This document shows, piece by piece, positions 53,605 to 62,537 of a stretch of DNA of 64,000 bases. Each line of letters opens with the position of its first letter. The first letter of the stretch is position 1. The notes beneath the pieces are model-generated. The model was not told where the DNA came from. It saw only the letters and a program-made list of their open reading frames with translations, and searched no databases. The position numbers were made by a program, and so were the translations under genes. This DNA comes from Candidatus Zixiibacteriota bacterium (GTDB lineage Bacteria > Zixibacteria > MSB-5A5 > GN15 > FEB-12): assembly GCA_022571845.1 (NCBI GenBank), contig JACZXB010000010.1, positions 82,586 through 146,585 on the forward strand. Direction: 5' to 3'.

Positions 53605-54696
53605 TTAGTTGCTAAATGACAATCTAAATGCACTTTCAAGTTCATTCAATTTTTCAAAATCCCACACTTCAATTGAAAGGTTTCCAGATTCTTTCAAGAA
53701 ACGTGTAGATTTCTGTACTGCAATTAAAAGTCCCAATCTTTTTGGACCCTTAATCTTTATTTCGTAATGATATTCAATAGTTTCTATTAGCTGGGATTTA
53801 TCATTTAAGATCCCTTCATATGGCATCACCAATTTCACATTTGATATTTCATTAATCTTTGGCAATGGGGACTTATGTTTGGCATTACTGCTATCGATTA
53901 CAGACAAGAGAATGTTATAACTTAATGTCTCTTCTATAAGCTTGTCGAGATTTAGAGCAAGCTCAACTATATATTCTCTCTCACTCTGGCTAGGGTGAAA
54001 TCCTTTCATTATGAGAAGAAGCGTATTTTTGCCATTTTTTACTTTCACATAAGGTGAAAAGAACTCTGAAGTTTTTATCGCATGATTATCACTTTTGTAA
54101 CCCATAAAGGGTAGCAAGTTTGCAATTCTTTTCTCGGAATTTATCTTGGCAATCCCTTTTGTGACCTCTTTTGATTTCATCATTTGCTTAAATCGATTAT
54201 TGTCAGATACTCCTTTATTCTCATTCAACATTTCTTGAACTTTATTTCTAACCTTATTCGGATTCTTCAAAATGTCCAGTATAGCTTCTTTCATTTTTCT
54301 ATTGAATTCGGATTGTGCCTTGGAGTCATCTACCTTATAGCTAAGAGCTCGAATATCCGATCTATCAAAAACAATGTCCCCAAAATTTTGTGTAATAGTA
54401 ATTGTTCTATTGTGCCAAGAGTCCCGTAATCCTAGTTCGTAGTAAACGTTTGGATTTTTTCCTGTAACGTCAGCTATGCAAATGAAACTCTGTTTAAGAT
54501 GACCAATAATATCAGGGGTTATCTGCCCTGATTTAGCCTCATCGTCAGCTCTAAAGCATTTTATACTTGAATCCGCATATTCAACGGCCGGCTTGATTAT
54601 ATCTTCGTAGATACTTTTCCAATATTCGGGAGATTTATCATCATGCTTACCTATCGGCATAATTACAAAACAAATCTTTTCTGAGTTATCAGCCAT
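53605..54696 (-). CDS. Nucleoside deoxyribosyltransferase/TIR-like domain protein
   Basis: About 363 residues from the ATG at 54696 (a TTG at 54705 is in frame). Residues about 8-110 have the pattern CFVIMPIG, W-x3-YEDIIKPAVE, CFRADD, a short G-Q-I-x-x-DI, then FICIADVTGKNPNVYYELGLRD. This is a nucleotide-processing fold family related to nucleoside 2'-deoxyribosyltransferases and TIR domains, often encoded in defence contexts. The remaining 250 residues are not recognised. The gene is AT-rich: 19 G+C in the 60 bases from 54181, against 34 of 60 in the mutase line at 55261. It lies between the two mutase subunit genes. Confidence 0.6.
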   Translation of the reverse strand: MADNSEKICFVIMPIGKHDDKSPEYWKSIYEDIIKPAVEYADSSIKCFRADDEAKSGQITPDIIGHLKQSFICIADVTGKNPNVYYELGLRDSWHNRTITITQNFGDIVFDRSDIRALSYKVDDSKAQSEFNRKMKEAILDILKNPNKVRNKVQEMLNENKGVSDNNRFKQMMKSKEVTKGIAKINSEKRIANLLPFMGYKSDNHAIKTSEFFSPYVKVKNGKNTLLLIMKGFHPSQSEREYIVELALNLDKLIEETLSYNILLSVIDSSNAKHKSPLPKINEISNVKLVMPYEGILNDKSQLIETIEYHYEIKIKGPKRLGLLIAVQKSTRFLKESGNLSIEVWDFEKLNELESAFRLSFSN

Positions 54697-54705
54697 TAAT
54701 TCCAA

Positions 54706-56403
54706 CTATGACACTTGCATAGCGGCAGGGTTTTCTACATGTTCGCCCCAGACAGAGCGCAGCACATCGCACATCTCGCCCAACGTAGCGTATTCACGGC
54801 TGCACTCTAAAATAGCTTCAAAAGTATTGCCGCCGTCTGTGGCAACCTGTTTTAGTTTATCCAGCGACACCTGAACTTGACCGTTATTGCGCTCTGCTTT
54901 TATTTTTTGAAGCGCGGCAATCTGCTTTCTTTCACATTCCTTGTCGATTTTTAGAACGGGAATATCTATCTTTTCATTTTCCATAGTGTAATCATTGACA
55001 CCAACTATGACCCGCTCTTTACTTTCAACCTCTTTCTGGAACTGATAGGCGGCGCGGGCAATTTCCGTCTGGAAAAAACCTTCTTCAATACAGGTCAGAA
55101 CCCCGCCGCGCTTTTCTATTTCAGCAAAATACTCTTCTGCTTCTTTTTCCATCTTGTCGGTTAAAGCTTCCACAAAGTACGAGCCTCCCAGCGGGTCGAC
55201 TGTGTTGGCCACGCCTGTTTCGTAAGCTATCACCTGCTGGGTACGCAGAGCAATCAAGGCCGCTCTTTCCGATGGCAGCGCCAGTGTTTCATCCATGGCA
55301 TTGGTATGCAGCGACTGGGTACCTCCCATAACCGCACTTAATGCCTGTATTGCCGTGCGTACTATATTATTTTCCGGCTGCTGTGCCGTCAGCGAACAGC
55401 CTGCTGTCTGGGAATGGAAACGAAGCAGCCAGCTTCTTTGGTTTTTGGCTTTATATTTTTCTTTCATATGACGGGCATAAATTCTTCTGGCAGCCCGGTA
55501 TTTGGCAATCTCCTCGAAAAAGTCCGAGTGGGCATTAAAAAAGAATGATAAACGCGGTGCAAATTCATCAATGTCAAGTCCGGCTTCGATAGCAGCCTCT
55601 ATGTAGCAGAAACCGTCGGCCAGGGTAAAGGCCAGCTCCTGCGCTGCGGTCGATCCGGCTTCGCGAATATGATAACCGGATATGGAAATTGTGTTCCACT
55701 GCGGTACGTTTTTGAGGCAGTATGCCATCATATCCGTAATCAGCTTGATTGACGGCTTGGGCGGATAGATGAATTCTTTCTGGGCAATGTACTCTTTTAA
55801 GATATCATTTTGCAAGGTGCCGCGCAGCTTATCAAGCGCTACGCCCTTTTTCTCAGCTACCGCCAGGAACATTGCCAGAATAATAGAAGCCGGCGAATTT
55901 ATAGTCATCGAAACTGATACTTTGCCCAAATCTATGCCCTCAAAAATTATTTCCATGTCTGCCAGAGTGTCAACCGCCACACCGCACTTGCCGACTTCGC
56001 CCAACGATTGCGGCTGGTCGGAATCGTAGCCCATCAGAGTCGGCATATCAAAGGCGGTCGAAAGGCCGGTGCCCCCCTGTGCCAGAATATACTTGAAGCG
56101 CTTATTGGTTTCTTCGGGAGTGGCCATACCGGCAAACTGACGGAAAGTCCACATCCTGGTACGGTACATGGTCGGGTGAATTCCTCTGGTGTAAGGGTAC
56201 TCACCGGGAAAATTTATCTGCTTTTCAAAATAGTCGTCTGCACTTGAGCCTTTGATGTCAAGCGGAGTGTAGAGTTCGTTGATATCTTGACCTGAGATAG
56301 TAAAAAACCTCGGTAGCGACTTCTTCGAACGATATTTTTCGGCGTTTTTATCCCAGCTTGAAAACTTCACTTTTATTTTCTCTAAGAACTTACCAGCGAA
56401 CAT
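54706..56403 (-). CDS. Isobutyryl-CoA mutase-like large (catalytic) subunit
   Basis: A 565-residue mutase large subunit without a B12 domain. At the two substrate-determining positions it has Phe90 (TFRQFAGM) and Gln208 ([11 protein letters not shown]), exactly 37 residues before the active-site His245 in [12 protein letters not shown]. Methylmalonyl-CoA mutases have Tyr and Arg here; isobutyryl-CoA mutase (IcmA) has Phe and Gln. The [33 protein letters not shown] and EYIAQKE segments also recall ICM. Expected reaction: isobutyryl-CoA to n-butyryl-CoA, or a related branched acyl-CoA. It lies about 95 bases downstream of meaB. Confidence 0.8.
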   Translation of the reverse strand: MFAGKFLEKIKVKFSSWDKNAEKYRSKKSLPRFFTISGQDINELYTPLDIKGSSADDYFEKQINFPGEYPYTRGIHPTMYRTRMWTFRQFAGMATPEETNKRFKYILAQGGTGLSTAFDMPTLMGYDSDQPQSLGEVGKCGVAVDTLADMEIIFEGIDLGKVSVSMTINSPASIILAMFLAVAEKKGVALDKLRGTLQNDILKEYIAQKEFIYPPKPSIKLITDMMAYCLKNVPQWNTISISGYHIREAGSTAAQELAFTLADGFCYIEAAIEAGLDIDEFAPRLSFFFNAHSDFFEEIAKYRAARRIYARHMKEKYKAKNQRSWLLRFHSQTAGCSLTAQQPENNIVRTAIQALSAVMGGTQSLHTNAMDETLALPSERAALIALRTQQVIAYETGVANTVDPLGGSYFVEALTDKMEKEAEEYFAEIEKRGGVLTCIEEGFFQTEIARAAYQFQKEVESKERVIVGVNDYTMENEKIDIPVLKIDKECERKQIAALQKIKAERNNGQVQVSLDKLKQVATDGGNTFEAILECSREYATLGEMCDVLRSVWGEHVENPAAMQVS

Positions 56404-56497
56404 TTAATTTCAATTCTCCTGCCCTCCAAGAGCTTACGACATCAGGCTATGATAGCTAACCCCGACCTCAAAATCAAGCCGCAGCCGTAAACGCTCA

Positions 56498-57439
56498 CTA
56501 TGGTCTAAACTGCTGATAGAGCTTTTCTCCTACGTCAAAAGGGTTTGATTTTCCACCCACTATTTCATCTACGTACGACTCAATTTTTTCACCGGTATCT
56601 ATCTGGTCTAAGAATTCCTGCCTGAATCTGCTTTGCAATAGAGACATAATTTTTTTACTGATCTGCTGTCGTCTCTGCTTTAGGAACCTGCCGGAATCTT
56701 TACTGTACTTTACAAAAGTTTGAACTGTCTCAAAGAGCTTATCCAGATTTTTACCGTTGATGGCCTCGGTGCAGACCACCGGAGCATTCCAGCTTTCATC
56801 GAGTCGTTTCCAGCTGTCGATGGCGTAACGAAGATCGGCGGCCATTCTGTCGGAACCGGGGCGGTCGCATTTGTTGACTACAAAAACATCCCCAATCTCC
56901 ATCAGTCCGGCTTTCATCGTCTGCACTGAATCGCCTGATTCCGGAACCAGCACCACTATAACCGCATCGCAGGAGTCTATTATATCCAGTTCAACCTGCC
57001 CCACACCCACGGTTTCTATCAGAATAATATCATACCCAAAGGCCCCCAGCGCCAAAGTTGCGTTATCTGTTGCAGCCGAAAGGCCGCCGCTGCTGCCGCG
57101 GGTCGCCATCGAACGAAAGTAAACTCTGCCGTCAATTGGAAATTCATTCATACGCACCCTGTCGCCCAGCAAAGCTCCGCCGGTAAAAGGTGAGGTCGGG
57201 TCGACCGCCAGAATGCCGACTTTGCTGCCGCTATCAATAAATTGATGTGCCAGGCTGTTGACCAGAGTTGATTTGCCTGCTCCGGGAGGACCGGTAATGC
57301 CGATTTTCAGAGAACCGGCTGCTTTAGGGAATATTTCACCAAGAGTTTTATGTACACCGTTTTGCTGATTCTCAATGGCGCTAATCAGTTGTGAAAGAGC
57401 ACGCACATTTCCATCATAAAATTTATCGAGCGAAACCAT
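56498..57439 (-). CDS. meaB: MeaB/ArgK-type G-protein chaperone of acyl-CoA mutase
   Basis: A 313-residue SIMIBI GTPase that protects and reloads B12-dependent mutases. Walker A is GPPGAGKST near residue 52, with AVDPTSPFTGGALLGDR (switch), DIILIETVGVGQVE (Walker B/switch) and VVNKCDRPG (NKxD). The C-terminal helical arm for dimer formation is present. Being first in the run of mutase genes on this strand, it probably serves both large subunits. It is 4 bases downstream of recJ. Confidence 0.93.
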   Translation of the reverse strand: MVSLDKFYDGNVRALSQLISAIENQQNGVHKTLGEIFPKAAGSLKIGITGPPGAGKSTLVNSLAHQFIDSGSKVGILAVDPTSPFTGGALLGDRVRMNEFPIDGRVYFRSMATRGSSGGLSAATDNATLALGAFGYDIILIETVGVGQVELDIIDSCDAVIVVLVPESGDSVQTMKAGLMEIGDVFVVNKCDRPGSDRMAADLRYAIDSWKRLDESWNAPVVCTEAINGKNLDKLFETVQTFVKYSKDSGRFLKQRRQQISKKIMSLLQSRFRQEFLDQIDTGEKIESYVDEIVGGKSNPFDVGEKLYQQFRP

Positions 57440-57443
57440 TTGG

Positions 57444-59189
57444 CTACTTGTATTCGGGCGCCATAGTACTGACTGTCAATTTAATATCTTTAATTCGCAT
57501 CTGCACCCGCGTAATATTGTTATAAGTATTGTATTCCAACGTATAAACAGCATCTACAAGTGAACCGGTTGATATCTGACTTAGCATATCCCCGAAACCA
57601 AAACCAATAACATCGATTACGGTTGTGCCTTTGCGGACTCTTAAGCGAAGATGATTATTGCCGACCACACTGGGGCGTCCGACTATCTCGCAGTTACGAG
57701 TCAGAAAAACCGGCCGCATATTTTGAGGCCCAAACGGTGCAAACTTCTCCAGCAGCTCCATGAAATTGTCAGTTACTTCTGATAGTTCTATTTCCATATC
57801 AATTTTCAGCTTAGGCTGGATATCGTCATCAGAAAGTTCGCTGTTAGAGACTTCAATAAATTTCTTTCGGAATTCTTCTACGTTCTTGGCTTCTATAGAC
57901 AGCCCGGCGGCATATTTGTGACCGCCATACTGAATCAGAAAGTCCTCGCACTTGTTTAAGGCGTCGCACAGGTGAAACCCGGGGATAGAACGCGCCGAGC
58001 CTTTGCCCAGACCGTCTTTTAATGAAATCATTACAGTCGGCAGGTAATATCTCTCTACTATCCTGCTGGCCACGATGCCAATTACACCCAGATGCCAGCC
58101 CTCGCCTGCCAGCACAATGGCCTTGTCATTTTCCAAATCAGAAATCTCTTCAAGCTGTGCCAGTGCTTCATTTAAAGTGTCTTCATCAATGCGTTTGCGT
58201 TTGCGGTTGTCGTCGTCGAGTTTGCGGGCAACTTCCTGCGCCACCTTTTCATCGCGCGTCGACAGCAGCCGGATAGCTTCTTTGGCATCGCCGAGTCTGC
58301 CAATAGCGTTTATTCTGGGAGCCAGTACAAAAACTACCTGTCCCGTAGAAATTTCTTTTCCCATCAGGCCAGAAACAAATGTCAGCGATTTTAAGCCCGG
58401 TTTGGTAGTGCGGGAAATTTGTGGAATTCCAAATCTGGTCAAAACTCTGTTCTCACCAACAAGAGGAACGATATCGGCGGCTGTTCCCAGAGCTACTAAG
58501 TCGAGATGTTCATACAATTCTGTTTCACTTTGCCCTAAGGCTTTGTGCACGGCTTGCGCAAACTTGAAGGCCACTCCCACGCCGGACAACTCCTCGTTGA
58601 ACTGACATTGTTCCTGCTTGGGATTTATTATGGCTACCGCCTCGGGAAGAATTTCGCGCGGTTCGTGATGATCTGTTATTATTACGTCGATACCATGTGA
58701 ATTAGCATAGGCTACTTCATCAATTGCATTGATGCCGGTATCAACTGTGATTATTAAATCAACACCCTGTTTCTTAGCTTCATTAATACCATCAACAGAA
58801 AGTCCATAGCCTTCAACCAGCCTGTTTGGCAAAAAGTAGCTTACCTGCGCTCCAAGTTTATTGAATATAATGTACAGAAGCGACGTGGCCGTTATGCCGT
58901 CAACATCATAGTCACCATAAATTACTATTCTTTCGTTGGCCAGTAGCGCTTTGGTGACCCGCTCCATTGCTTTGTCCATGCCATGCAGCAAAAAAGGGTC
59001 ATGTAAATCTGAAAGCCGGGGATTAAGGAATTTTTCTACAGCTTCAGGACTGTCAAAGCCTCTGTTTAAGAGAATTTTGACAATGGCTGGCGGAAGTTCC
59101 AGAGCTTCGGACAGATTTCTTACTGAAGAAGAATCCGGTACCGGAACCATATCCCAGATCGGGTTTTTGGTTCTCAAAGACTGGATCAT
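57444..59189 (-). CDS. recJ: Single-stranded-DNA-specific exonuclease RecJ
   Basis: A 581-residue RecJ that degrades single-stranded DNA 5' to 3' in recombination and mismatch repair. DHH-family metal motifs are YGDYDVDGITATSLL, TVDTGI and ITDHHEP, then NPKQ and the DHHA1 segment with GHKYAAGLS. The C-terminal OB-fold region is present. The ribosome site TTGGAGG lies just upstream of the start, 33 bases from the 3' end of the RNase P RNA. Confidence 0.94.
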   Translation of the reverse strand: MIQSLRTKNPIWDMVPVPDSSSVRNLSEALELPPAIVKILLNRGFDSPEAVEKFLNPRLSDLHDPFLLHGMDKAMERVTKALLANERIVIYGDYDVDGITATSLLYIIFNKLGAQVSYFLPNRLVEGYGLSVDGINEAKKQGVDLIITVDTGINAIDEVAYANSHGIDVIITDHHEPREILPEAVAIINPKQEQCQFNEELSGVGVAFKFAQAVHKALGQSETELYEHLDLVALGTAADIVPLVGENRVLTRFGIPQISRTTKPGLKSLTFVSGLMGKEISTGQVVFVLAPRINAIGRLGDAKEAIRLLSTRDEKVAQEVARKLDDDNRKRKRIDEDTLNEALAQLEEISDLENDKAIVLAGEGWHLGVIGIVASRIVERYYLPTVMISLKDGLGKGSARSIPGFHLCDALNKCEDFLIQYGGHKYAAGLSIEAKNVEEFRKKFIEVSNSELSDDDIQPKLKIDMEIELSEVTDNFMELLEKFAPFGPQNMRPVFLTRNCEIVGRPSVVGNNHLRLRVRKGTTVIDVIGFGFGDMLSQISTGSLVDAVYTLEYNTYNNITRVQMRIKDIKLTVSTMAPEYK

Positions 59190-59221
59190 TTTTTGCCTCC
59201 AATTTTTGTTGAAGGTCTTTT

Positions 59222-59624
59222 GAAAGCTGGAGTATAAGCCGAGTTCTGTATCCCGATTAAAATCGGGACAGCAGCCATTTATCTTGGCAGGCGGTTACCC
59301 GACTGCTCCTTGCGGTCTACCCGGGAATTTCGCCTGAGCGAATTCGCTTATGGCGAACAAACGGCGCGAATCCACGCCTATTTCCCTATTTGACCTTGCT
59401 CCGGACGGGGTTTACCAGCGCCGCCATCTCTGGCAGCACTCGTGGTCTCTTACACCACGTTTTCACCCTTGCTCCGACCAAAAAAGGTCGGGGCGGTCTG
59501 TTTTCTGTGGCACTATCCGTCGGATCACTCCGCCCCGGCGTTACCGGGCGTCCTGATTCTCTGGAGCTCGGACTTTCCTCACTCTAAAAGGATCTCTTAA
59601 AGCGCGACTGCTCCTCCTGCTTTC
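59222..59624 (-). ncRNA. rnpB: RNase P RNA (bacterial type A)
   Basis: Read on the minus strand, the region contains the P4-region core GAGGAAAGTCCGAGCTCC near the 5' side, a GGGTGAAAACGTGG-type core, GACCGCAAGG and the late ACAGAACTCGGCTTATA. The two ends pair: GAAAGC at the 5' end with GCTTTC at the 3' end, plus GGAG/CTCC, to form P1. The total of about 400 bases is normal for type A. It catalyses 5' maturation of tRNAs. It lies between guaB and recJ; the exact ends are inferred from the P1 pairing. Confidence 0.93.
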
Positions 59625-59690
59625 TTAAGACATTCAATCATATATATTAAACAACATTCTTACACATTTGCAAGGCCCCATTAATACCTA

Positions 59691-61157
59691 TTAATACATA
59701 CGGCGATAATTGGGCGCTTCTTTAGTTATTGACACAGAATGCGGGTGAGATTCTGTCACTCCGGCAGCTGTTATCTGTACCAATTTGGATTTTTCTCTCA
59801 AATCTTTCAAATTTGCAGCCCCGGCTATACCCATACCGGCTCTCAAACCACCCATCAACTGGAAAACTGACTCCTGCAGAGCCCCCTTGTACGGCACCCG
59901 GCCTTCGATTCCCTCAGGTACCAACTTGCCAGCCTGAGTCTCGTGCTCCTGAAAATATCTGTCTTTGCTGCCGCTTTTCATAGCTTCAACTGAGCCCATA
60001 CCGCGGTAAACTTTGAAAGAACGACCCTCAAACAAAAGCGTCTCACCGGGAGATTCGTCGGTTCCCGCAAACAGCGAGCCAACCATAGTTACGCTGGCGC
60101 CGCAGGCTAAAGCTTTGACAATGTCACCTGAATAACGAATACCGCCATCAGCAATAACCGGCGTATCAGACTTCTGGGCAGCTTCAACAGCATTAATTAT
60201 GGCCGTCACCTGCGGCATTCCGGCACCGGTTACGATGCGGGTAGTACAAATAGAGCCGGGACCAATACCAACTTTGACACAATCTGCTCCGGCCTCTATC
60301 ATCGCTTTGGCACCGTCTGCCGTAGCAATATTACCCGCAATAACTGGTATCTTAGGAAATTTTTTCTTTAACAGCGATAAAGCATTTAAGACACCCTCAC
60401 TATGACCATGGGAGCTGTCTACTGTCAGAATATCAACACCGGCATTGACCAGAGCTTCGGCTCTTTCTGCAAGATCCTTGCCAGCCCCAACTGCCGCCGA
60501 AACCCTGAGTCTCCCCCGCTCGTCTTTGCAGGCGCTGGGATATTGGATTCGCTTCATGATATCTTTGACTGTTATCATTCCTTTGAGCATCTGATTATCA
60601 TCAACAATCAACAATTTCTCTATGCGGTGTTTATGCAGGATTTCCTGAGCGGTCTCAAGATTCGTACCTTCTTTGACTGTCACTAAATTCTTGCTGGTCA
60701 TAACGTTAGAAATTTTTTGGGCTGTGTCTTTCTGGAAGCGGAGATCCCGGTTAGTCAAAATCCCCACCAATTTCCCGTTTTCGGTAATCGGAATACCGGA
60801 AATAGAAAAGCGTGACATGACCTCGAGAGCATCGGCCAAAGTGTCGTTCGGAGGCAGAGTAATGGGGTCGACTATCATTCCCGACTCTGAGCGCTTGACT
60901 TTGTCAACCTCTTCAGCCTGGCTCTTGATAGACATATTCTTGTGAATTACCCCTAAGCCTCCCTGCCGGGCCAGGGCTATAGCCATCTGGAATTCGGTGA
61001 CCGTATCCATAGCCGCCGACATAATCGGAATATTGAGTCTTATATGCTGAGTGATATGGGTGCTGACATCGACTTCGCTGGGCAGAACGCTAGAGCGAGC
61101 GGGCACAAGCAGGACGTCATCGAAAGTTAGTGCGGTTTTCTCTAAGAAATTAGCCAT
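59691..61157 (-). CDS. guaB: Inosine-5'-monophosphate dehydrogenase
   Basis: A 488-residue IMPDH that converts IMP to XMP with NAD. The catalytic-cysteine loop is [20 protein letters not shown], and [19 protein letters not shown] with [15 protein letters not shown] binds phosphate. Residues about 90-205 hold the two CBS domains that regulate the enzyme, and the mobile flap has [11 protein letters not shown]. The C-terminus [18 protein letters not shown] is typical. With guaA it completes the GMP branch. Confidence 0.97.
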   Translation of the reverse strand: MANFLEKTALTFDDVLLVPARSSVLPSEVDVSTHITQHIRLNIPIMSAAMDTVTEFQMAIALARQGGLGVIHKNMSIKSQAEEVDKVKRSESGMIVDPITLPPNDTLADALEVMSRFSISGIPITENGKLVGILTNRDLRFQKDTAQKISNVMTSKNLVTVKEGTNLETAQEILHKHRIEKLLIVDDNQMLKGMITVKDIMKRIQYPSACKDERGRLRVSAAVGAGKDLAERAEALVNAGVDILTVDSSHGHSEGVLNALSLLKKKFPKIPVIAGNIATADGAKAMIEAGADCVKVGIGPGSICTTRIVTGAGMPQVTAIINAVEAAQKSDTPVIADGGIRYSGDIVKALACGASVTMVGSLFAGTDESPGETLLFEGRSFKVYRGMGSVEAMKSGSKDRYFQEHETQAGKLVPEGIEGRVPYKGALQESVFQLMGGLRAGMGIAGAANLKDLREKSKLVQITAAGVTESHPHSVSITKEAPNYRRMY

Positions 61158-61204
61158 TAATAACTATATGACACACCTGCCAAAATCAAGCTATTATTTT
61201 TTTT

Positions 61205-61951
61205 TTACGGGGACTCGCTTTCATGCCAGTAGAGGATTCTTCCGCAATAGTCGCAGGTGAAAATCTTACCGCCGCCTTTGATTTCCTGAATTTTTTTGGG
61301 TGTTAAAGACTTAAAACAGGCTCCGCAGGCACGTCTCTTGACCGCTATTACCACATCGCCGCCTCTGCCCCGGCGAACCCGTTCGTAAATTGATAAAACT
61401 TGCCTGGGGATTGATGTAATTACGGCAGCCCTCTCTTTATCCTTGTCAGCAACTTTATCCCCAATAGAGTTTATTTTCACTTTCAGTATATCCAGCTGCT
61501 TGTGGTTGTTTTCCTCGATTCCAGACAGCTGTTCCTTGCTTTCTTCTATCTCTTTTTCCAGCCCTGAGAGTTGTTCAATTATATTGAGAATTTCTGTCTC
61601 AGCGGTGTCGATTTCCTGTTTAAGAGTATCAATCTGGGAGACCAGAGCGTCATACTCTCTGTTGGTCTTGATTGACATCATCTGCTTTTGATATTTTTCC
61701 AGCTCTTTTTGCTTGGTGGCAACTTCCAGCTCCAGACTGCTCTGCCTTAGACTTGACTCTTCCCGAGTCTTAGCAGCGGTATCCAGTCTGGTTTGGATCT
61801 CATCTATCTCCCGATTTAGATTCTCCATCATATCGGGCAGGTATTCTTTTGACCTTTCCAGTTCCCCCAGATCGTAGTCAATCGTCTGTAGCTGCATCAA
61901 CTGCTGTAATTCACCCAGCACTTCTCTCTCCTTTGGAACAACACTTGCCAT
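61205..61951 (-). CDS. Coiled-coil protein with C4 zinc ribbon (CdsZ/DUF164 type)
   Basis: A 248-residue protein. Residues about 15-180 are a long heptad-rich coiled coil, and the C-terminus has RRACGACFKSLTP and FTCDYCGRILYW, a C4 zinc ribbon of the zf-RING_7 family. Homologues occur widely in bacteria beside DNA- or RNA-related genes, and some are proposed secretion-related adaptors; the function is not settled. It lies upstream of guaB with a 47-base gap. Confidence 0.85.
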   Translation of the reverse strand: MASVVPKEREVLGELQQLMQLQTIDYDLGELERSKEYLPDMMENLNREIDEIQTRLDTAAKTREESSLRQSSLELEVATKQKELEKYQKQMMSIKTNREYDALVSQIDTLKQEIDTAETEILNIIEQLSGLEKEIEESKEQLSGIEENNHKQLDILKVKINSIGDKVADKDKERAAVITSIPRQVLSIYERVRRGRGGDVVIAVKRRACGACFKSLTPKKIQEIKGGGKIFTCDYCGRILYWHESESP

Positions 61952-61991
61952 AACTTACACCTCTTTTTTGCCTTAAATCTGCCATAAACGA

Positions 61992-62031
61992 AAAACGCAC
62001 TCTGCTTAAGGTAAAACAGAATGCGCTTTGA
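61992..62031 (-). terminator. Terminator of the tRNA unit
   Basis: On the minus strand AGCGCATTCTG pairs with CAGAGTGCG (one G-T pair), and five T follow. It is about 100 bases past the tRNA-Val 3' end and upstream of the zinc-ribbon gene. Confidence 0.7.
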
Positions 62032-62129
62032 TTTTTTCTTTTACGGCCTCTTTTCCAATTTTTCCACAGTGGAAAAGGGCGCGTATGGGAATCAGTTTAT
62101 TTTTCAATACAACCATCTTTCGTTCTTCA

Positions 62130-62206
62130 TGGTGGGCAATACTGGATTCGAACCAGTGACCTCTCGGATGTGAACCGAACGCTCTAACCAACTGAGCTAA
62201 TTGCCC
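62130..62206 (-). tRNA. tRNA-Val (anticodon CAC), CCA encoded
   Basis: The cloverleaf on the minus strand has acceptor GGGCAAT/ATTGCCC, D-arm GCTCAGTTGGTTAGAGC, anticodon arm TTCGG-TTCACAT-CCGAG with anticodon CAC, and T-arm ACTGG-TTCGAAT-CCAGT. The 3' end A-CCA is encoded. Confidence 0.92.
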
Positions 62207-62231
62207 TTGCCTGTTTAGCCCAAATCTTAAG

Positions 62232-62305
62232 TGGGCCCTGCAGGACTCGAACCTGCGACCCGCTGATTATGAGTCAGCTGCTCTAACCAACTGAGCTAAG
62301 GGCCC
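62232..62305 (-). tRNA. tRNA with anticodon CAT (Met elongator or Ile2)
   Basis: The cloverleaf on the minus strand has acceptor GGGCCCT/AGGGCCC, D-arm GCTCAGTTGGTTAGAGC, anticodon loop CTCATAA with stem GCTGA/TCAGC, and T-arm GCAGG-TTCGAGT-CCTGC. No CCA is encoded (the next bases are CTT). The anticodon is certain. The acceptor and TTAGCTCAG start resemble lysidine-modified tRNA-Ile2 more than elongator tRNA-Met, but this needs identity analysis. Confidence 0.9.
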
Positions 62306-62537
62306 CAACAAGCCAAGCCTTTTATAATACACCGGAATTTCGGATAGGTCAAGCAATTTAGTGATTTTAGTGAAAAAAACGAGGTTTGTGGACTGCAGAC
62401 AAGTGTCATTGCTGATTCTATCGGCAGAAAAGCAGGAAAGTCGAGGGGTTTAGCTCGCTACTTGTGTCACAAACCATCTGACCCTATATTTTCAAATCTC
62501 AATTCGAAAATCGCAATATCATATTCGAGGAATTGCC

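Noticed and set aside
56404..56497. Cobalamin riboswitch before the mutase genes
   Set aside because: The gap is only 94 bases and shows no B12-box-like sequence; none was recognised elsewhere in the mutase cluster either.
59350..59587. Two short plus-strand open frames
   Set aside because: They lie within the complement of RNase P RNA; the conserved RNA motifs explain the sequence.
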